Shown one piece after another: positions 1-8,266 of a DNA stretch of 64,000 bases. Within the stretch, counting starts at the first letter, position 1. Each line of letters begins with the position of its first letter. The translations under genes were made by a program, and so were the position numbers. Origin of the DNA: UBA2779 sp965232165 (GTDB lineage: Bacteria; Spirochaetota; Spirochaetia; DSM-2461); contig CBDDOY010000002.1 of the NCBI GenBank assembly GCA_965232165.1, positions 806,001-870,000 of the forward strand, written 5' to 3'. The notes under the pieces were generated by a model that saw only the letters and a program-made list of their open reading frames with translations, was not told the DNA's origin and did no database searches.

Positions 1-1292
1 AAGTGAACAAACGCGGGCTGTTTGAAGCCGAATTGATACGGGAAATTGACTCCCATTTCTCCAGACCGGGAACATGTGTTCTCGGATTCAACAATATCGC
101 ATTTGACGACGAATTCATCCGCAATCTCTATTACCGCAATTTCTACGACCCCTATAGGAGGGAGTGGGCTGAAGGCAATTCCCGATGGGACATCTTGAAT
201 TTAGTTCGTGCCGCACGGGATTTCAGGCCTGAGGGCATAAACTGGCCGTCCAACGAGGACGGCAGACCATCGGTTAAGCTGGAACTCATGTCTAAGGCGA
301 ACAATCTAACCCATACCCATGCCCATGATGCCCTGTCGGATGTCCAGGCCACCATAGCCCTCGCGAAATTGATCCATGATAAACAGCCGAAACTCTTCGA
401 GTGGGCATGGCAGCACCGCACCAAGAATCAGATCCGCACCCTCATCGACTTGGATAACCGCACTCCCCTCGTTCATACCTCATCAATGCATTATACCCGT
501 TACGGCTACTCGACACTGGTCTGTCCATTGGTGACCGATCCCAACATGCAAAACACCATCTACATGTTCGATCTTCGGTACAGCCCCGAACAGATCCTTA
601 CACTTCCTGTCGAAGAAATTCGAAAGCGCCTACACACCTCCATTGAAGAATTGGATGCCGAAGGCTTGGCCCCCATACCCGTGAAAGCCGTGGCCGTCAA
701 TAAATCACCGTTCCTGGCTCCCCGCGCTGTCCTCTCTGACAGAATTGCCGTCCGACTGGGCATAAATCTCGCCCAGGCCGATGAGCACTGGAAGGAATTG
801 AAGAAGGCCCCGCAGATCGCAGCCAAACTCAGGCAGGTATTCAGCAGCAAACCGGATTGGGGCACCATGGACGATCCAGATATGCAGATATACGACAGGT
901 TTTTCCCCGACGAAGACAAGGGCGTTCTGGAAAGCATCCGCAATGCCCAGCCGACAAAGCTTCCGGGCATGAATATCAACTGCAAGGATACCCGCATTCC
1001 TGAGATGCTCCGCCGCTATATTGGGAGGAATCACCCCCAATACCTTGATGAGGAAAGCAAACGCCGATGGAAGAGTTTCTGCGCCTCACGCATACTCTTT
1101 CCGCCCATACCCGAAGCATCAGATCTCGGGAAGTACAGAAAGAGAATAGCCGCCTGGATGAACAATGATACCCTTGAAGCCGAGAAGAAACCCATTCTCA
1201 AGGCATTAAAAGAATATGGCGACGGCCTGGAACGGGAATTGCTTACTCCTGAAGACGGCGTAAAACAGGGAGCATCCCTGCCCCGCTCCTGA
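1..1292 (+). CDS. sbcB: Exodeoxyribonuclease I (3' portion; 5' end outside window)
   Basis: ExoI degrades single-stranded DNA 3'->5' and takes part in recombination and mismatch repair. The visible 429 residues align by eye with E. coli ExoI from its GYNN-x2-FDDE motif onward (here GFNNIAFDDE, residues 28-37). The NSRWDIL block, RPEGINWP and the third exonuclease motif AHDALSDV (His108, Asp113 of the fragment) follow, then the SH3-like and C-terminal helical regions. E. coli ExoI has about 70 more N-terminal residues with the first catalytic DxE, so the gene starts before base 1; the GTG at base 3 is not taken as the start. The gene ends 95 bp before the alcohol dehydrogenase. To my knowledge E. 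coli-type ExoI is mainly gammaproteobacterial, so its presence here may reflect transfer (inference). Identity is confident. Confidence 0.93.
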   Translation, partial: VNKRGLFEAELIREIDSHFSRPGTCVLGFNNIAFDDEFIRNLYYRNFYDPYRREWAEGNSRWDILNLVRAARDFRPEGINWPSNEDGRPSVKLELMSKANNLTHTHAHDALSDVQATIALAKLIHDKQPKLFEWAWQHRTKNQIRTLIDLDNRTPLVHTSSMHYTRYGYSTLVCPLVTDPNMQNTIYMFDLRYSPEQILTLPVEEIRKRLHTSIEELDAEGLAPIPVKAVAVNKSPFLAPRAVLSDRIAVRLGINLAQADEHWKELKKAPQIAAKLRQVFSSKPDWGTMDDPDMQIYDRFFPDEDKGVLESIRNAQPTKLPGMNINCKDTRIPEMLRRYIGRNHPQYLDEESKRRWKSFCASRILFPPIPEASDLGKYRKRIAAWMNNDTLEAEKKPILKALKEYGDGLERELLTPEDGVKQGASLPRS

Positions 1293-1323
1293 TGCTCCGC
1301 CGTGAAGAAACTCATCGGATCAC

Positions 1324-1352
1324 TTGCATACCAGAGGGAATTTCCATAGCAT
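1324..1352 (+). promoter_or_regulatory. Possible sigma70-type promoter for the alcohol dehydrogenase
   Basis: TTGCAT and TAGCAT are separated by 17 bases in the 95-bp gap between sbcB and the alcohol dehydrogenase. Each hexamer matches the consensus only partly, so this is a weak prediction. Confidence 0.3.
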
Positions 1353-1387
1353 TGAAAAAAGGACATCTCTAAATAAGAAGGTCAGAT

Positions 1388-2554
1388 ATGTTAAATTTCA
1401 GCTTTTCAAGTCCAACAAAATTCGTCTTCGGACGCAGTGCCGAAGCAGAATTACCCAATTTGGCAGGCGAATTAGGTCCCAAGGTGATGCTGCACTACGG
1501 ACAGTGCAGCATCAAGAAAACTGGTTTGTATGACAGGGTAATCAAGTCCCTTAAGAAATCCGGTGTCGATTTCATCGAGTTAGGCGGGGTTGTTCCAAAT
1601 CCCACCTTAAAACTCGCCAGGGAGGGCATAGAATTATGCCGACGGGAAAAAGTCAGCGGGATACTGGCCGTCGGCGGAGGCAGTGTCATTGATTCGGCCA
1701 AGGGAATCGCCGTTGGCATCCCTTATTCCGGAGATGTCTGGGATTTCTACACCGAAAAAGCCCAAGTGAAGAAGGCCCTGCCCGTCGGCACTATTCTCAC
1801 CATACCGGCGGCCGGAAGCGAGGGAAGCGGGGGCTCCGTCCTCACCGACGAAGAAACCCTGTCGAAGTTTTATTGCAACTCAGACCTCATACGCCCCGTG
1901 TTTTCCCTGCTGAATCCTGAACTCACCTTCACGCTGCCCCCTTACCAAACTGCGGCAGGGATGGTCGATATGATCACTCATGTCATGGAGAGATATTTCA
2001 CGAACACCGACCATGTAGACCTGTCTGACCGTCTTTGTGAGTCAGTAATCCAATGCGTGGTAAAAAATGCTCCCAAGGTGCTGCGCAGCCCTGATGATTA
2101 TGACGCCAGGGCCGAAATCATGTGGGCCGGCACCCTTGCCCACACAGACCTTATCGGCATGGGCCGACAGGATGACTGGGCAAGCCACAACATCGAACAT
2201 GAGCTTTCCGCCCAATACGGTGTGACTCATGGGGCAGGACTCGCCGTAATTTTTCCCGCTTGGATGAAGTATGTGATGCATACCAACATACAGCGGTTCG
2301 TACAGTTTGCCGCCAGGATTTGGGGGGTTGACTATACAGCAGGAGAAGATGAGGCGGCAGCCTTGGAGGGGATACGGCGCCATGAACTCTTCTACGAATC
2401 CATTGGAATGCCCACCAGGCTGCCCGGCCTGGGCATCACAGACAACCGCTATGAAATCATGGCCGAGAAGGCCATGCGCTTTGGTTCTCTCGGGGGATTC
2501 AAGAGACTTTCCAAAGAGGATGTCATCGCCATTTATCAATTGGCCGAGAAGTAG
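1388..2554 (+). CDS. Iron-type (group III) alcohol dehydrogenase, YqhD/butanol-dehydrogenase-like
   Basis: This is predicted to be an NAD(P)H-dependent alcohol dehydrogenase/aldehyde reductase of 388 aa, the usual length for the YqhD/BdhA branch. The nucleotide-binding GGGS-VIDSAK motif lies at residues 96-105. The metal ligands fall at Asp194, His198, His267 and His281, the same numbers as in E. coli YqhD. GAAGGT a few bases before the ATG is a good Shine-Dalgarno site. The substrate cannot be read from sequence. These enzymes usually reduce short-chain aldehydes, although relatives act on sulfo-aldehydes, which is worth keeping in mind because sulfonate genes lie 5 kb downstream. The next 450 bp downstream hold no gene, so it is probably transcribed alone. 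Confidence 0.9.
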   Translation: MLNFSFSSPTKFVFGRSAEAELPNLAGELGPKVMLHYGQCSIKKTGLYDRVIKSLKKSGVDFIELGGVVPNPTLKLAREGIELCRREKVSGILAVGGGSVIDSAKGIAVGIPYSGDVWDFYTEKAQVKKALPVGTILTIPAAGSEGSGGSVLTDEETLSKFYCNSDLIRPVFSLLNPELTFTLPPYQTAAGMVDMITHVMERYFTNTDHVDLSDRLCESVIQCVVKNAPKVLRSPDDYDARAEIMWAGTLAHTDLIGMGRQDDWASHNIEHELSAQYGVTHGAGLAVIFPAWMKYVMHTNIQRFVQFAARIWGVDYTAGEDEAAALEGIRRHELFYESIGMPTRLPGLGITDNRYEIMAEKAMRFGSLGGFKRLSKEDVIAIYQLAEK

Positions 2555-2614
2555 ATGCACAGTAGCAAGGAACCATTCATCCTTTCCAGGACACCTCTCG
2601 TATGCCGCAAATTC

Positions 2615-2775
2615 CAGTTTCAATATTTGGGCGCACCCTTCGGGCCGGGCTTTTCACTCCAATGCCTTAATCTGGCTGCCTGCCCCCCTGCTCATTGCCA
2701 ATCGCCGGGGCAGCCAGCGGCATTTCCGTTTCAATCCCTTGCGCCTCCATTAGGTCATATACTGTGCACAACACA
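2615..2775. repeat. Dispersed 150-bp palindromic repeat, copy A
   Basis: One of three similar noncoding copies in the window (the others are near 12740 and 39110). Shared blocks in order are TTTGGGCGCACCCTTCGGG, GGGCTTTTCACTCCAATGCC, TCATTGCCAATCGCCGGGG and TTTCAATCCCTTGCGC. The middle forms a hairpin (GGCTGCC against GGCAGCC, with inner pairing around TCATTGCCAATC). It looks like the REP-like intergenic elements common in spirochaete and Bacteroidota genomes. No transposase for it is visible. Confidence 0.7.
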
Positions 2776-3003
2776 CTGGCCTTCATCGGCATCCCGGCGC
2801 CTTCCGCCGCCGCATCAATATGAAATCCTCTCGAACTGATGCAGCGGCCTCAAGAATCTATTCAGAATTCATACTCCCGGCAAGCCCGTTCACATCATTC
2901 CCCGAATCCTGTCAGCCGTCCCAAGTATCCCATCGGCGCAATCTGCGGATAAACCACGGAACACACGGAATAGGTGGTTGCGGCGAACAGCGCCGACGAC
3001 TCC
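2776..3003. other. Intergenic, no gene recognised
   Basis: This lies between repeat copy A and the left end of the IS. Short open frames exist but none has a ribosome binding site, recognisable motif or protein-like composition. It does not appear to encode the 5' half of the surface protein found on the other side of the IS. Confidence 0.5.
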
Positions 3004-5142
3004 TTAACCCAAGTTCACCAAAATACACCTGCTAAATATTTTTTTAACGACCAAGAAAACGAATTACTTCAAAAAAAGGCTTAAATATTTCCCAAAACCT
3101 CATAAATACCATAGAATATTTAGGGATTCCGCTTTTTGGGGACCTCAAATCACCTCAAATCAAAATGTAGTGCCTAACACTTTATTTTTCGCTTGCCTCT
3201 TTTGTGGCTGTGGTGTATCTTAGTGGTATGTATATAAGATCAATAAAAGTTGCCAACGGTAAAACGAAAAAACAGTACACCTACCTCAATCTTGTAGAAA
3301 ATATCCGCACTGATAAAGGCCCCCGACAGCGGATTATTCTCAACCTTGGGAAACTGGATATCGATCCATCTCAATACAAGGCTCTGGCAAGAAGAATTGA
3401 AAATATTCTTTCAGGAAACAGAGAATTATTCGACTTGGATGAAGACATTGAGAAAATCGCACAGCAGGTATCAGACCGCATTTTCACCAAGCGGGCAAAA
3501 GACGCACAACTAAAAGCTCAAGCGCAAGCCAATTTTGTAGCGGTCGATGTTAACAGCCTTGAAACAAAGAAAGTCAGAAGCCTAGGCCCTGAGTACGTCT
3601 GTCATCAGCAATGGAAAGAGTTGGAAATGGACAGAGTTCTAAGGAAATGCGGTGTGCCTAAGGGAACGATCCCCTTACTTGAAGCTCTAATCGTCGGTAG
3701 AATGATCAAACCAGCCAGCGAGCGATTTACCAGGCAGTGGGCGGAAAAACATTCTGCTCTTTTTGAGCTGTGCGGCTTACCCCATTCGTCCTCCCTGAAT
3801 GCGTACTACAGGGCTGCCGATGTTCTCTACCGCTGTAAGGACGAGCTGGAGAAGCATTTGGCTTGTAAAGAACAAGATTTATTCTCCCTCGACGAAAGCA
3901 TTGTACTTTACGATTTAACGAACACCTACTTTGAGGGTCAGTGCAAAAAGAACCCAAAGGCATCTTATGGTCGCTCGAAAGAAAAGCGCAGTGACTGCAA
4001 ATTGGCTACCCTGGGGTTGGTTGTCGATGCGGATGGATTTCCCAAGTATAGCAAGTTCCATCCGGGGAACCAGTGCGAATCCAAGACTTTTCAGGCCACG
4101 ATTTTAGATTTGGAAGCCAACGCGGGCCTAAAAGTCGGGGCAACTGTCGTAATGGATGCCGGGATTGCCACAAAAGAGAATATCGAATGGCTTAAAAAGC
4201 GAAAATGTACCTACCTTGTGGTTCACAGAGGGAAAAGTCCTTTGGAGCTTGAGCCATCGCAAGAGATGAATCTGGTCATGGAGGACAAGAAAACAGGTGC
4301 CAAGATTGAAGTATTCGGAAAAACAATCTCGGATGAGCATTGGGTTCTGGTAAAGAGCGAGCACAAACGTCTTAAAGAAGAGGCCATGGCTATGCGTACC
4401 GAAACCGTCCTCCTTGAAAGACTTCAATATCTTCGTGACGGATTAAACAAGAAAAACCGCATGAAACTGTATTCTTCGGTTCTTCAGAGCATTGGCAGGC
4501 TTAAGGAAAAATATCCAAAGGCTGCAAAACTTTATGAAATATCAGTTATTCCTGGGGAGCCTGCCAAGCGGACAGGAAAGTTGAATGCGATTGACATTAA
4601 ATGGGAGAAGAAAACTCAGACAGGAAACAGTGAAGGAACTTATACCCTTAGAACCAATCGAAAAGATTTGGATGACAAAAATATTTGGGAGCTCTATATA
4701 ATGCTTGGCCGTATTGAAAACTCATTTAGAGACATGAAGTCTCATCTTGGCTTTCGGCCTAACTTTCATCAACTGGAGGAGAGAGTGCAGTCGCATATGT
4801 TTATATCAGTCCTTGCGTATCACCTGATGCATGCGACTGAATGTAAATTACGAAAAGGGGGAGATACACGGAGTTGGAAGACCATAAAAGAAGTTCTTTC
4901 TACCCACCAGAGGATAACCATAGAGTACATTTCCAAGACTGAAGAGGGAGTGCTGATGAATAATGAAGTGAGACTCGACTCCCGACAGGAACTAGAACAT
5001 CAGAAGATTTATGCGATGCTTGGGTTGTCGGGAAAGGCGTTGAACCGTCGGATGACGACTCACCAAATCCGTAGTGTAAATAAAAAATAGTAACTCCATT
5101 TATTATAAGGAATTACGTTTTTTAGTGGTGAACTTGGGTTAA
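3004..5142 (+). mobile_element. IS1634-family-like insertion sequence, complete, 2139 bp
   Basis: The ends are perfect 17-bp terminal inverted repeats: TTAACCCAAGTTCACCA at 3004-3020 and its complement at 5126-5142. They enclose a single intact transposase gene. The bases outside the ends (left ...GACTCC, right CATACA...) do not form a target duplication. The right end abuts the surface-protein pseudogene directly, in a frame that reads LTYS into a Big_2-type domain. Confidence 0.88.
3228..5090 (+). CDS. IS1634-like (IS4 superfamily) DDE transposase
   Basis: An intact 620-aa transposase. The ATG at 3228 gives MYIRSIKV, a typical family N-terminus; an upstream in-frame GTG at 3204 is less likely. 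The DDE triad is visible: Asp in VLYDLTNTYFEG, Asp in VVMDAGIATKENIEWL, and Glu within the Y-R-E-K signature IENSFRDMKSHLGF near the C-terminus. A frame-keeping, stop-free sequence with both inverted repeats suggests the element is recent and potentially active. TTGCCT and TATCTT, 17 bp apart, lie just before the start, which would place the transcript start almost on the ATG (little or no leader). Confidence 0.92.
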   Translation: MYIRSIKVANGKTKKQYTYLNLVENIRTDKGPRQRIILNLGKLDIDPSQYKALARRIENILSGNRELFDLDEDIEKIAQQVSDRIFTKRAKDAQLKAQAQANFVAVDVNSLETKKVRSLGPEYVCHQQWKELEMDRVLRKCGVPKGTIPLLEALIVGRMIKPASERFTRQWAEKHSALFELCGLPHSSSLNAYYRAADVLYRCKDELEKHLACKEQDLFSLDESIVLYDLTNTYFEGQCKKNPKASYGRSKEKRSDCKLATLGLVVDADGFPKYSKFHPGNQCESKTFQATILDLEANAGLKVGATVVMDAGIATKENIEWLKKRKCTYLVVHRGKSPLELEPSQEMNLVMEDKKTGAKIEVFGKTISDEHWVLVKSEHKRLKEEAMAMRTETVLLERLQYLRDGLNKKNRMKLYSSVLQSIGRLKEKYPKAAKLYEISVIPGEPAKRTGKLNAIDIKWEKKTQTGNSEGTYTLRTNRKDLDDKNIWELYIMLGRIENSFRDMKSHLGFRPNFHQLEERVQSHMFISVLAYHLMHATECKLRKGGDTRSWKTIKEVLSTHQRITIEYISKTEEGVLMNNEVRLDSRQELEHQKIYAMLGLSGKALNRRMTTHQIRSVNKK

Positions 5143-6464
5143 CATACAGCACATCGGATAACACTGTTGCGGCCGTGACAGATACAGGAGAATTGACGAT
5201 AGCAGCGGCAGGAGATGTCACCATAACGGCACTATCAACCTTTGACACTTCGGTGAAGGCCGACCAGGTAATTACCATCGCTCGGAAAGCAATAGGACCT
5301 GGAAATGTCACCTACAACGCCATTAGCGGCACGTATGGCACGGCTATAACCCCAGGGCACCTCTAAAAAACCCATTTAGTTCTTGACTCGATCTTTTCCG
5401 CCGCTACTGCGTTGTCAAAATACTCAACTAAGCCCTGCTACACTCCGCTTTTACCGCCTTGTATTGACAAAAAATTTCTTCGTCAATTTCCTAAAGCTGT
5501 TTTTTAGAGGTGCCCCCCAGTTACTCCGACGGTGACTCCCAACGATTTGACGGTCATACATGCTTCAAACGACCTGCCCGACTGGCTGGCTGCTGATGAA
5601 AATAGCGGCGCTATCAGCGGCACGCCGTCAGCCGTGCAGGCAGCCACATCTGCCACTATCACCGTGACGGGCACCGGGAACTACACTGGAAGTATTGATG
5701 TCATGGTTTCCATAGAGGTGCTGGCTTATAACATAGGCGACACCGGCCCCGCCGGAGGAAGAATCTTCTATGAAAATGCTAACCATGCTACCGACGGCTG
5801 GCGATATCTGGAGGCCGCTCCCAAGGTTCTGGCTAATCAAGGTTATACGCTTTGGAGTGATGAGATTGATAAAACTAGAGAAGCTATGGGAGATGGAACT
5901 GAAAAGAATACTGTAACTGGAGCAACAGATGCAGCCATAGGAACCGGAGCATCCAATACAGCGAGAATCGTTGAAGTCTTGGATGCTGAAGGTGTAATAG
6001 TAACACACTATGCGGCAAAGAAATGTGCTGTTCATGCAGTGAGTGAAGGCGGAAGAGACTACACTGACCGGTTTCTGCCGTCCAAGGATGAATTGAATGC
6101 ATTCTATAAGGCTAAAACTGCTGCGGCTGGATTTGATGGATATCCGGACATGTTTTGCTGGTCGTCGTCGGAGTCGGAGTCCGATGTCCATCAAGCATGG
6201 AAACAGACCACCGCCAATGGCGACCAGAGGGAAGAGTATAAGAACTACACCGGCGAGATTCTTCCAATCAGGGCTTTTCAACTTCTGCAATCGGCGTTGG
6301 ATTCAACCAACGCTGAATGCGCATTTCTTACACTGCCAAAACTGCATGGAATTATTGGCGCTTCTTCAGGCAGAGCTTCTATTCCCCGCGATGATGCCGG
6401 GTGGGAAACCTTTTCATGCGGCAGTATCTATTTATCTAATCTCAAATCCAGTATCATAGAAGAG
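5143..6464 (+). pseudogene. Spirochaete surface protein with Ig-like repeats and a C-terminal DUF1566-like domain, disrupted twice
   Basis: The 5' end is cut by the IS at 5142. The first coding block (5143-5355) reads as a bacterial Ig-like domain (SDNTVAAVTDTGELTI) followed by an MBG/YDG-like repeat (GNVTYNAISGTYGTAITP). A 159-bp miniature element then interrupts it. Removing that element with one copy of its 6-bp duplication restores the frame as ITP-VTPTVTPNDL, running into a putative-Ig repeat (LPDWLAADENSGAISG) and the spirochaete-type domain beginning IGDTGPAGGRIFY and ending ILPIRAF near 6280. Such domains normally stop right after this motif. Here the next codon is CAA, and the frame runs open into the SDR gene. 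It was probably an exported, surface-exposed protein; no function is claimed. Confidence 0.75.
5356..5514. mobile_element. 159-bp miniature inverted-repeat element (MITE), copy 1
   Basis: The ends are GGCACCTCTAAAAAAC and its near-complement GTTTTTTAGAGGTGCC. The flanks CCCCAG (5350-5355) and CCCCAG (5515-5520) form a 6-bp target duplication. There is no coding capacity. Near-identical outer arms and a variable centre are shared with copy 2 at 12991-13152. The tips resemble IS5-superfamily ends, so it is probably moved in trans; no parent element is in the window. Confidence 0.85.
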
Positions 6465-6473
6465 ATGGCGGAT

Positions 6474-7274
6474 ATGAGATTGATTAAAGGCCAATCGGTA
6501 TGGATCACCGGCGCCTCATCAGGCATAGGAAGGGAGTTAGCCCTAATTGCAGCCAAGGCCGGTGCGTCTCTTGTGCTCATATCCTCCAATGAAGAACGCC
6601 TCGTCAAAACCGCCCAGGACTGTGAGGAGCAGGGCGCTGAATTGGCTCATACCGCTCCCATGGATCTGGCCGACTCAGATTCAGTCATTCTGGCCGTGAA
6701 GGAATTGCTGGCAGAACACGGCGCGCCTGACTTCCTCATCCTCAATGCCGGAAAATCTCAAAGGTCTCTTTCCGGAGAAACCAATATACCCGTGATGAGA
6801 AAAATCATGGACATTAACTTCTTCGGCGCCGCGGTCATCGGACGTCTCGTCGTGGAGGAAATGGCGAAGAAGAGGAGCGGCCATATCGCTGTAACCAGCA
6901 GCTTAACCGGCCGATTTGGATTTCCGATGAGGTCATCCTATGCGGCGAGCAAGCACGCACTTCATGGTTTCTTCGAAACCTTGGGGTTAGAATACTATTC
7001 ATCGGGAATTCGAGTATCCCTCGTGTTACTTGGCAGGATCAAGACGGACATCAGCCTGCATTCACTTGATGCTCAGGGCGAACAGCATGGTGTGATGGAT
7101 GCCGGTCAAGCTAAGGGCATGGCTCAGGGCATTTGTGCCGGGAAGTACTGGAGATATGTATTGAAAGGACAGCCGGTCGTGGTAATTGGCGGAATTGAGA
7201 CGCTGATGTTAGCCATTCACAGTTATCTGCCTTGGCTGTTTCGATTCATCGCACGGAGAGTCAATCCCTTGTAG
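6474..7274 (+). CDS. Short-chain dehydrogenase/reductase; candidate 3-ketocapnine reductase
   Basis: A 266-aa classical SDR with the NAD(P)-binding GASSGIG at residues 13-19, NAG at 91-93 and the catalytic set Ser142/143, Tyr156 and Lys160 (SSLTGRFGFPMRSSYAASK region). The last 25 residues are hydrophobic and basic (SYLPWLFRFIARR), suggesting membrane association, as in 3-ketodihydrosphinganine reductases. I take the ATG at 6474 because AGAAGAG lies about 9 bases upstream; 6465 is an alternative. The reading frame is open upstream through the surface-protein pseudogene, so an automatic call would give a false fusion of about 580 aa. It lies 110 bp before cysD, in a block with cysteate-forming and acyl-condensing enzymes. 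The natural role would be reduction of the 3-keto sulfonolipid base (inference from context). Confidence 0.85.
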   Translation: MRLIKGQSVWITGASSGIGRELALIAAKAGASLVLISSNEERLVKTAQDCEEQGAELAHTAPMDLADSDSVILAVKELLAEHGAPDFLILNAGKSQRSLSGETNIPVMRKIMDINFFGAAVIGRLVVEEMAKKRSGHIAVTSSLTGRFGFPMRSSYAASKHALHGFFETLGLEYYSSGIRVSLVLLGRIKTDISLHSLDAQGEQHGVMDAGQAKGMAQGICAGKYWRYVLKGQPVVVIGGIETLMLAIHSYLPWLFRFIARRVNPL

Positions 7275-7384
7275 CGCCAGAGATATTCTCCTTTCAGCCT
7301 AAGTAATCGAGCATTGATACACTTATTGGGGTTCCCAGTTCCATCACTTAATTGTAAACTGACAAAAACACTACATAAAAATCT

Positions 7385-8266
7385 ATGGATCATATATCAC
7401 AACTTGAAAGCTTAGGCATTACCATCCTGCGCGAGGCATACGCGAACTTCAGAAGTCTCTGCATGCTGTGGTCAATCGGGAAAGACTCAACCGTACTCCT
7501 ATGGCTGGCCCGCAAGGCCTTTTACGGCCATGTGCCCTTTCCTCTTGTCCACATTGATACGCATTACAAAATACCGGAGATGATAGAGTACAGAGACCGG
7601 CTGACCCGAGAGTGGAAGCTGCCGATGGTCTTCGGAGAGAATAAGAAAGCCCTTGACACCAAGCAAACTTACCCCGATGGCAATGTTGATCGTATCACCT
7701 GTTGCCGGCTGCTCAAGACAGAGGCTCTTCGAAACACACTGAACGGGACATGGCCGCGCCGCCGATTCAATCACGAAGCCGATGAGTATCAGATTGACCA
7801 AGACAGCGCGGCATATTCCGGCGTGATTGTCGGAGTGAGATCTGATGAGGAGGGATCGCGTTCCAAGGAACGATACTTCTCTCCTAGGGACAGTGAAAAC
7901 ACCTGGGATGTGGGAGATCAGCCTCCGGAATTCTGGAATCAGTTCAAAACCGATTTCGCTCCTGGCACCCATGTCCGCATTCATCCCCTACTGGATTGGA
8001 CCGAAACCAATATATGGGAGTACATAGAACGTGAATCCATCCCGACCGTTTCGCTTTACTACGATCAAGGCAGCGGACGTCGCTATAGGTCTCTAGGCTG
8101 CGCCCCCTGCACCTCGCCCGTGGAATCCACGGCCAAAAACCCGAAAGATATCATCCTTGAACTGAAGTCCGGCAAATTCGCCAATGTTGCCGAGCGTTCA
8201 GGCCGGGCACAGGACAAGGAAGACGGCGGAGGTTTGGAAACCCTTCGCCGTGAAGGCTACATGTGA
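7385..8266 (+). CDS. cysD: Sulfate adenylyltransferase subunit 2
   Basis: The small catalytic subunit of ATP sulfurylase, which with CysN makes adenosine 5'-phosphosulfate (APS) from sulfate and ATP. It is 293 aa against about 302 in E. coli. The PP-loop SIGKDSTV lies at residues 30-37, followed by the family blocks FPLVHIDTHYKIPEM, VGVRSDEEGSRSKER, HPLLDWTETNIWEYI and YRSLGCAPCTSPV. There is no obvious Shine-Dalgarno before the ATG. A poor promoter-like TACATA lies about 12 bases upstream, so the transcript could have almost no leader. The stop codon overlaps the start of cysN, so the two subunits are co-translated. It opens a tight four-gene run (cysD, cysN, cysteate synthase, oxoamine synthase). 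Confidence 0.96.
   Translation: MDHISQLESLGITILREAYANFRSLCMLWSIGKDSTVLLWLARKAFYGHVPFPLVHIDTHYKIPEMIEYRDRLTREWKLPMVFGENKKALDTKQTYPDGNVDRITCCRLLKTEALRNTLNGTWPRRRFNHEADEYQIDQDSAAYSGVIVGVRSDEEGSRSKERYFSPRDSENTWDVGDQPPEFWNQFKTDFAPGTHVRIHPLLDWTETNIWEYIERESIPTVSLYYDQGSGRRYRSLGCAPCTSPVESTAKNPKDIILELKSGKFANVAERSGRAQDKEDGGGLETLRREGYM

Noticed and set aside
2615..2775. CRISPR repeats or integron cassette sites in the dispersed repeat family
   Set aside because: The copies are single, far apart, about 150 bp long and without spacers or cas genes.
5628..6290. Long minus-strand open frame opposite the surface-protein pseudogene
   Set aside because: It has no ribosome site or recognisable domain and mirrors the codon pattern of the coding strand.
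5532..7274. A single 580-aa protein joining a surface domain to an SDR
   Set aside because: The two halves belong to unrelated families, the first ends at its normal C-terminal motif, and the SDR has its own start with a ribosome site. Treated as a pseudogene plus a separate gene.
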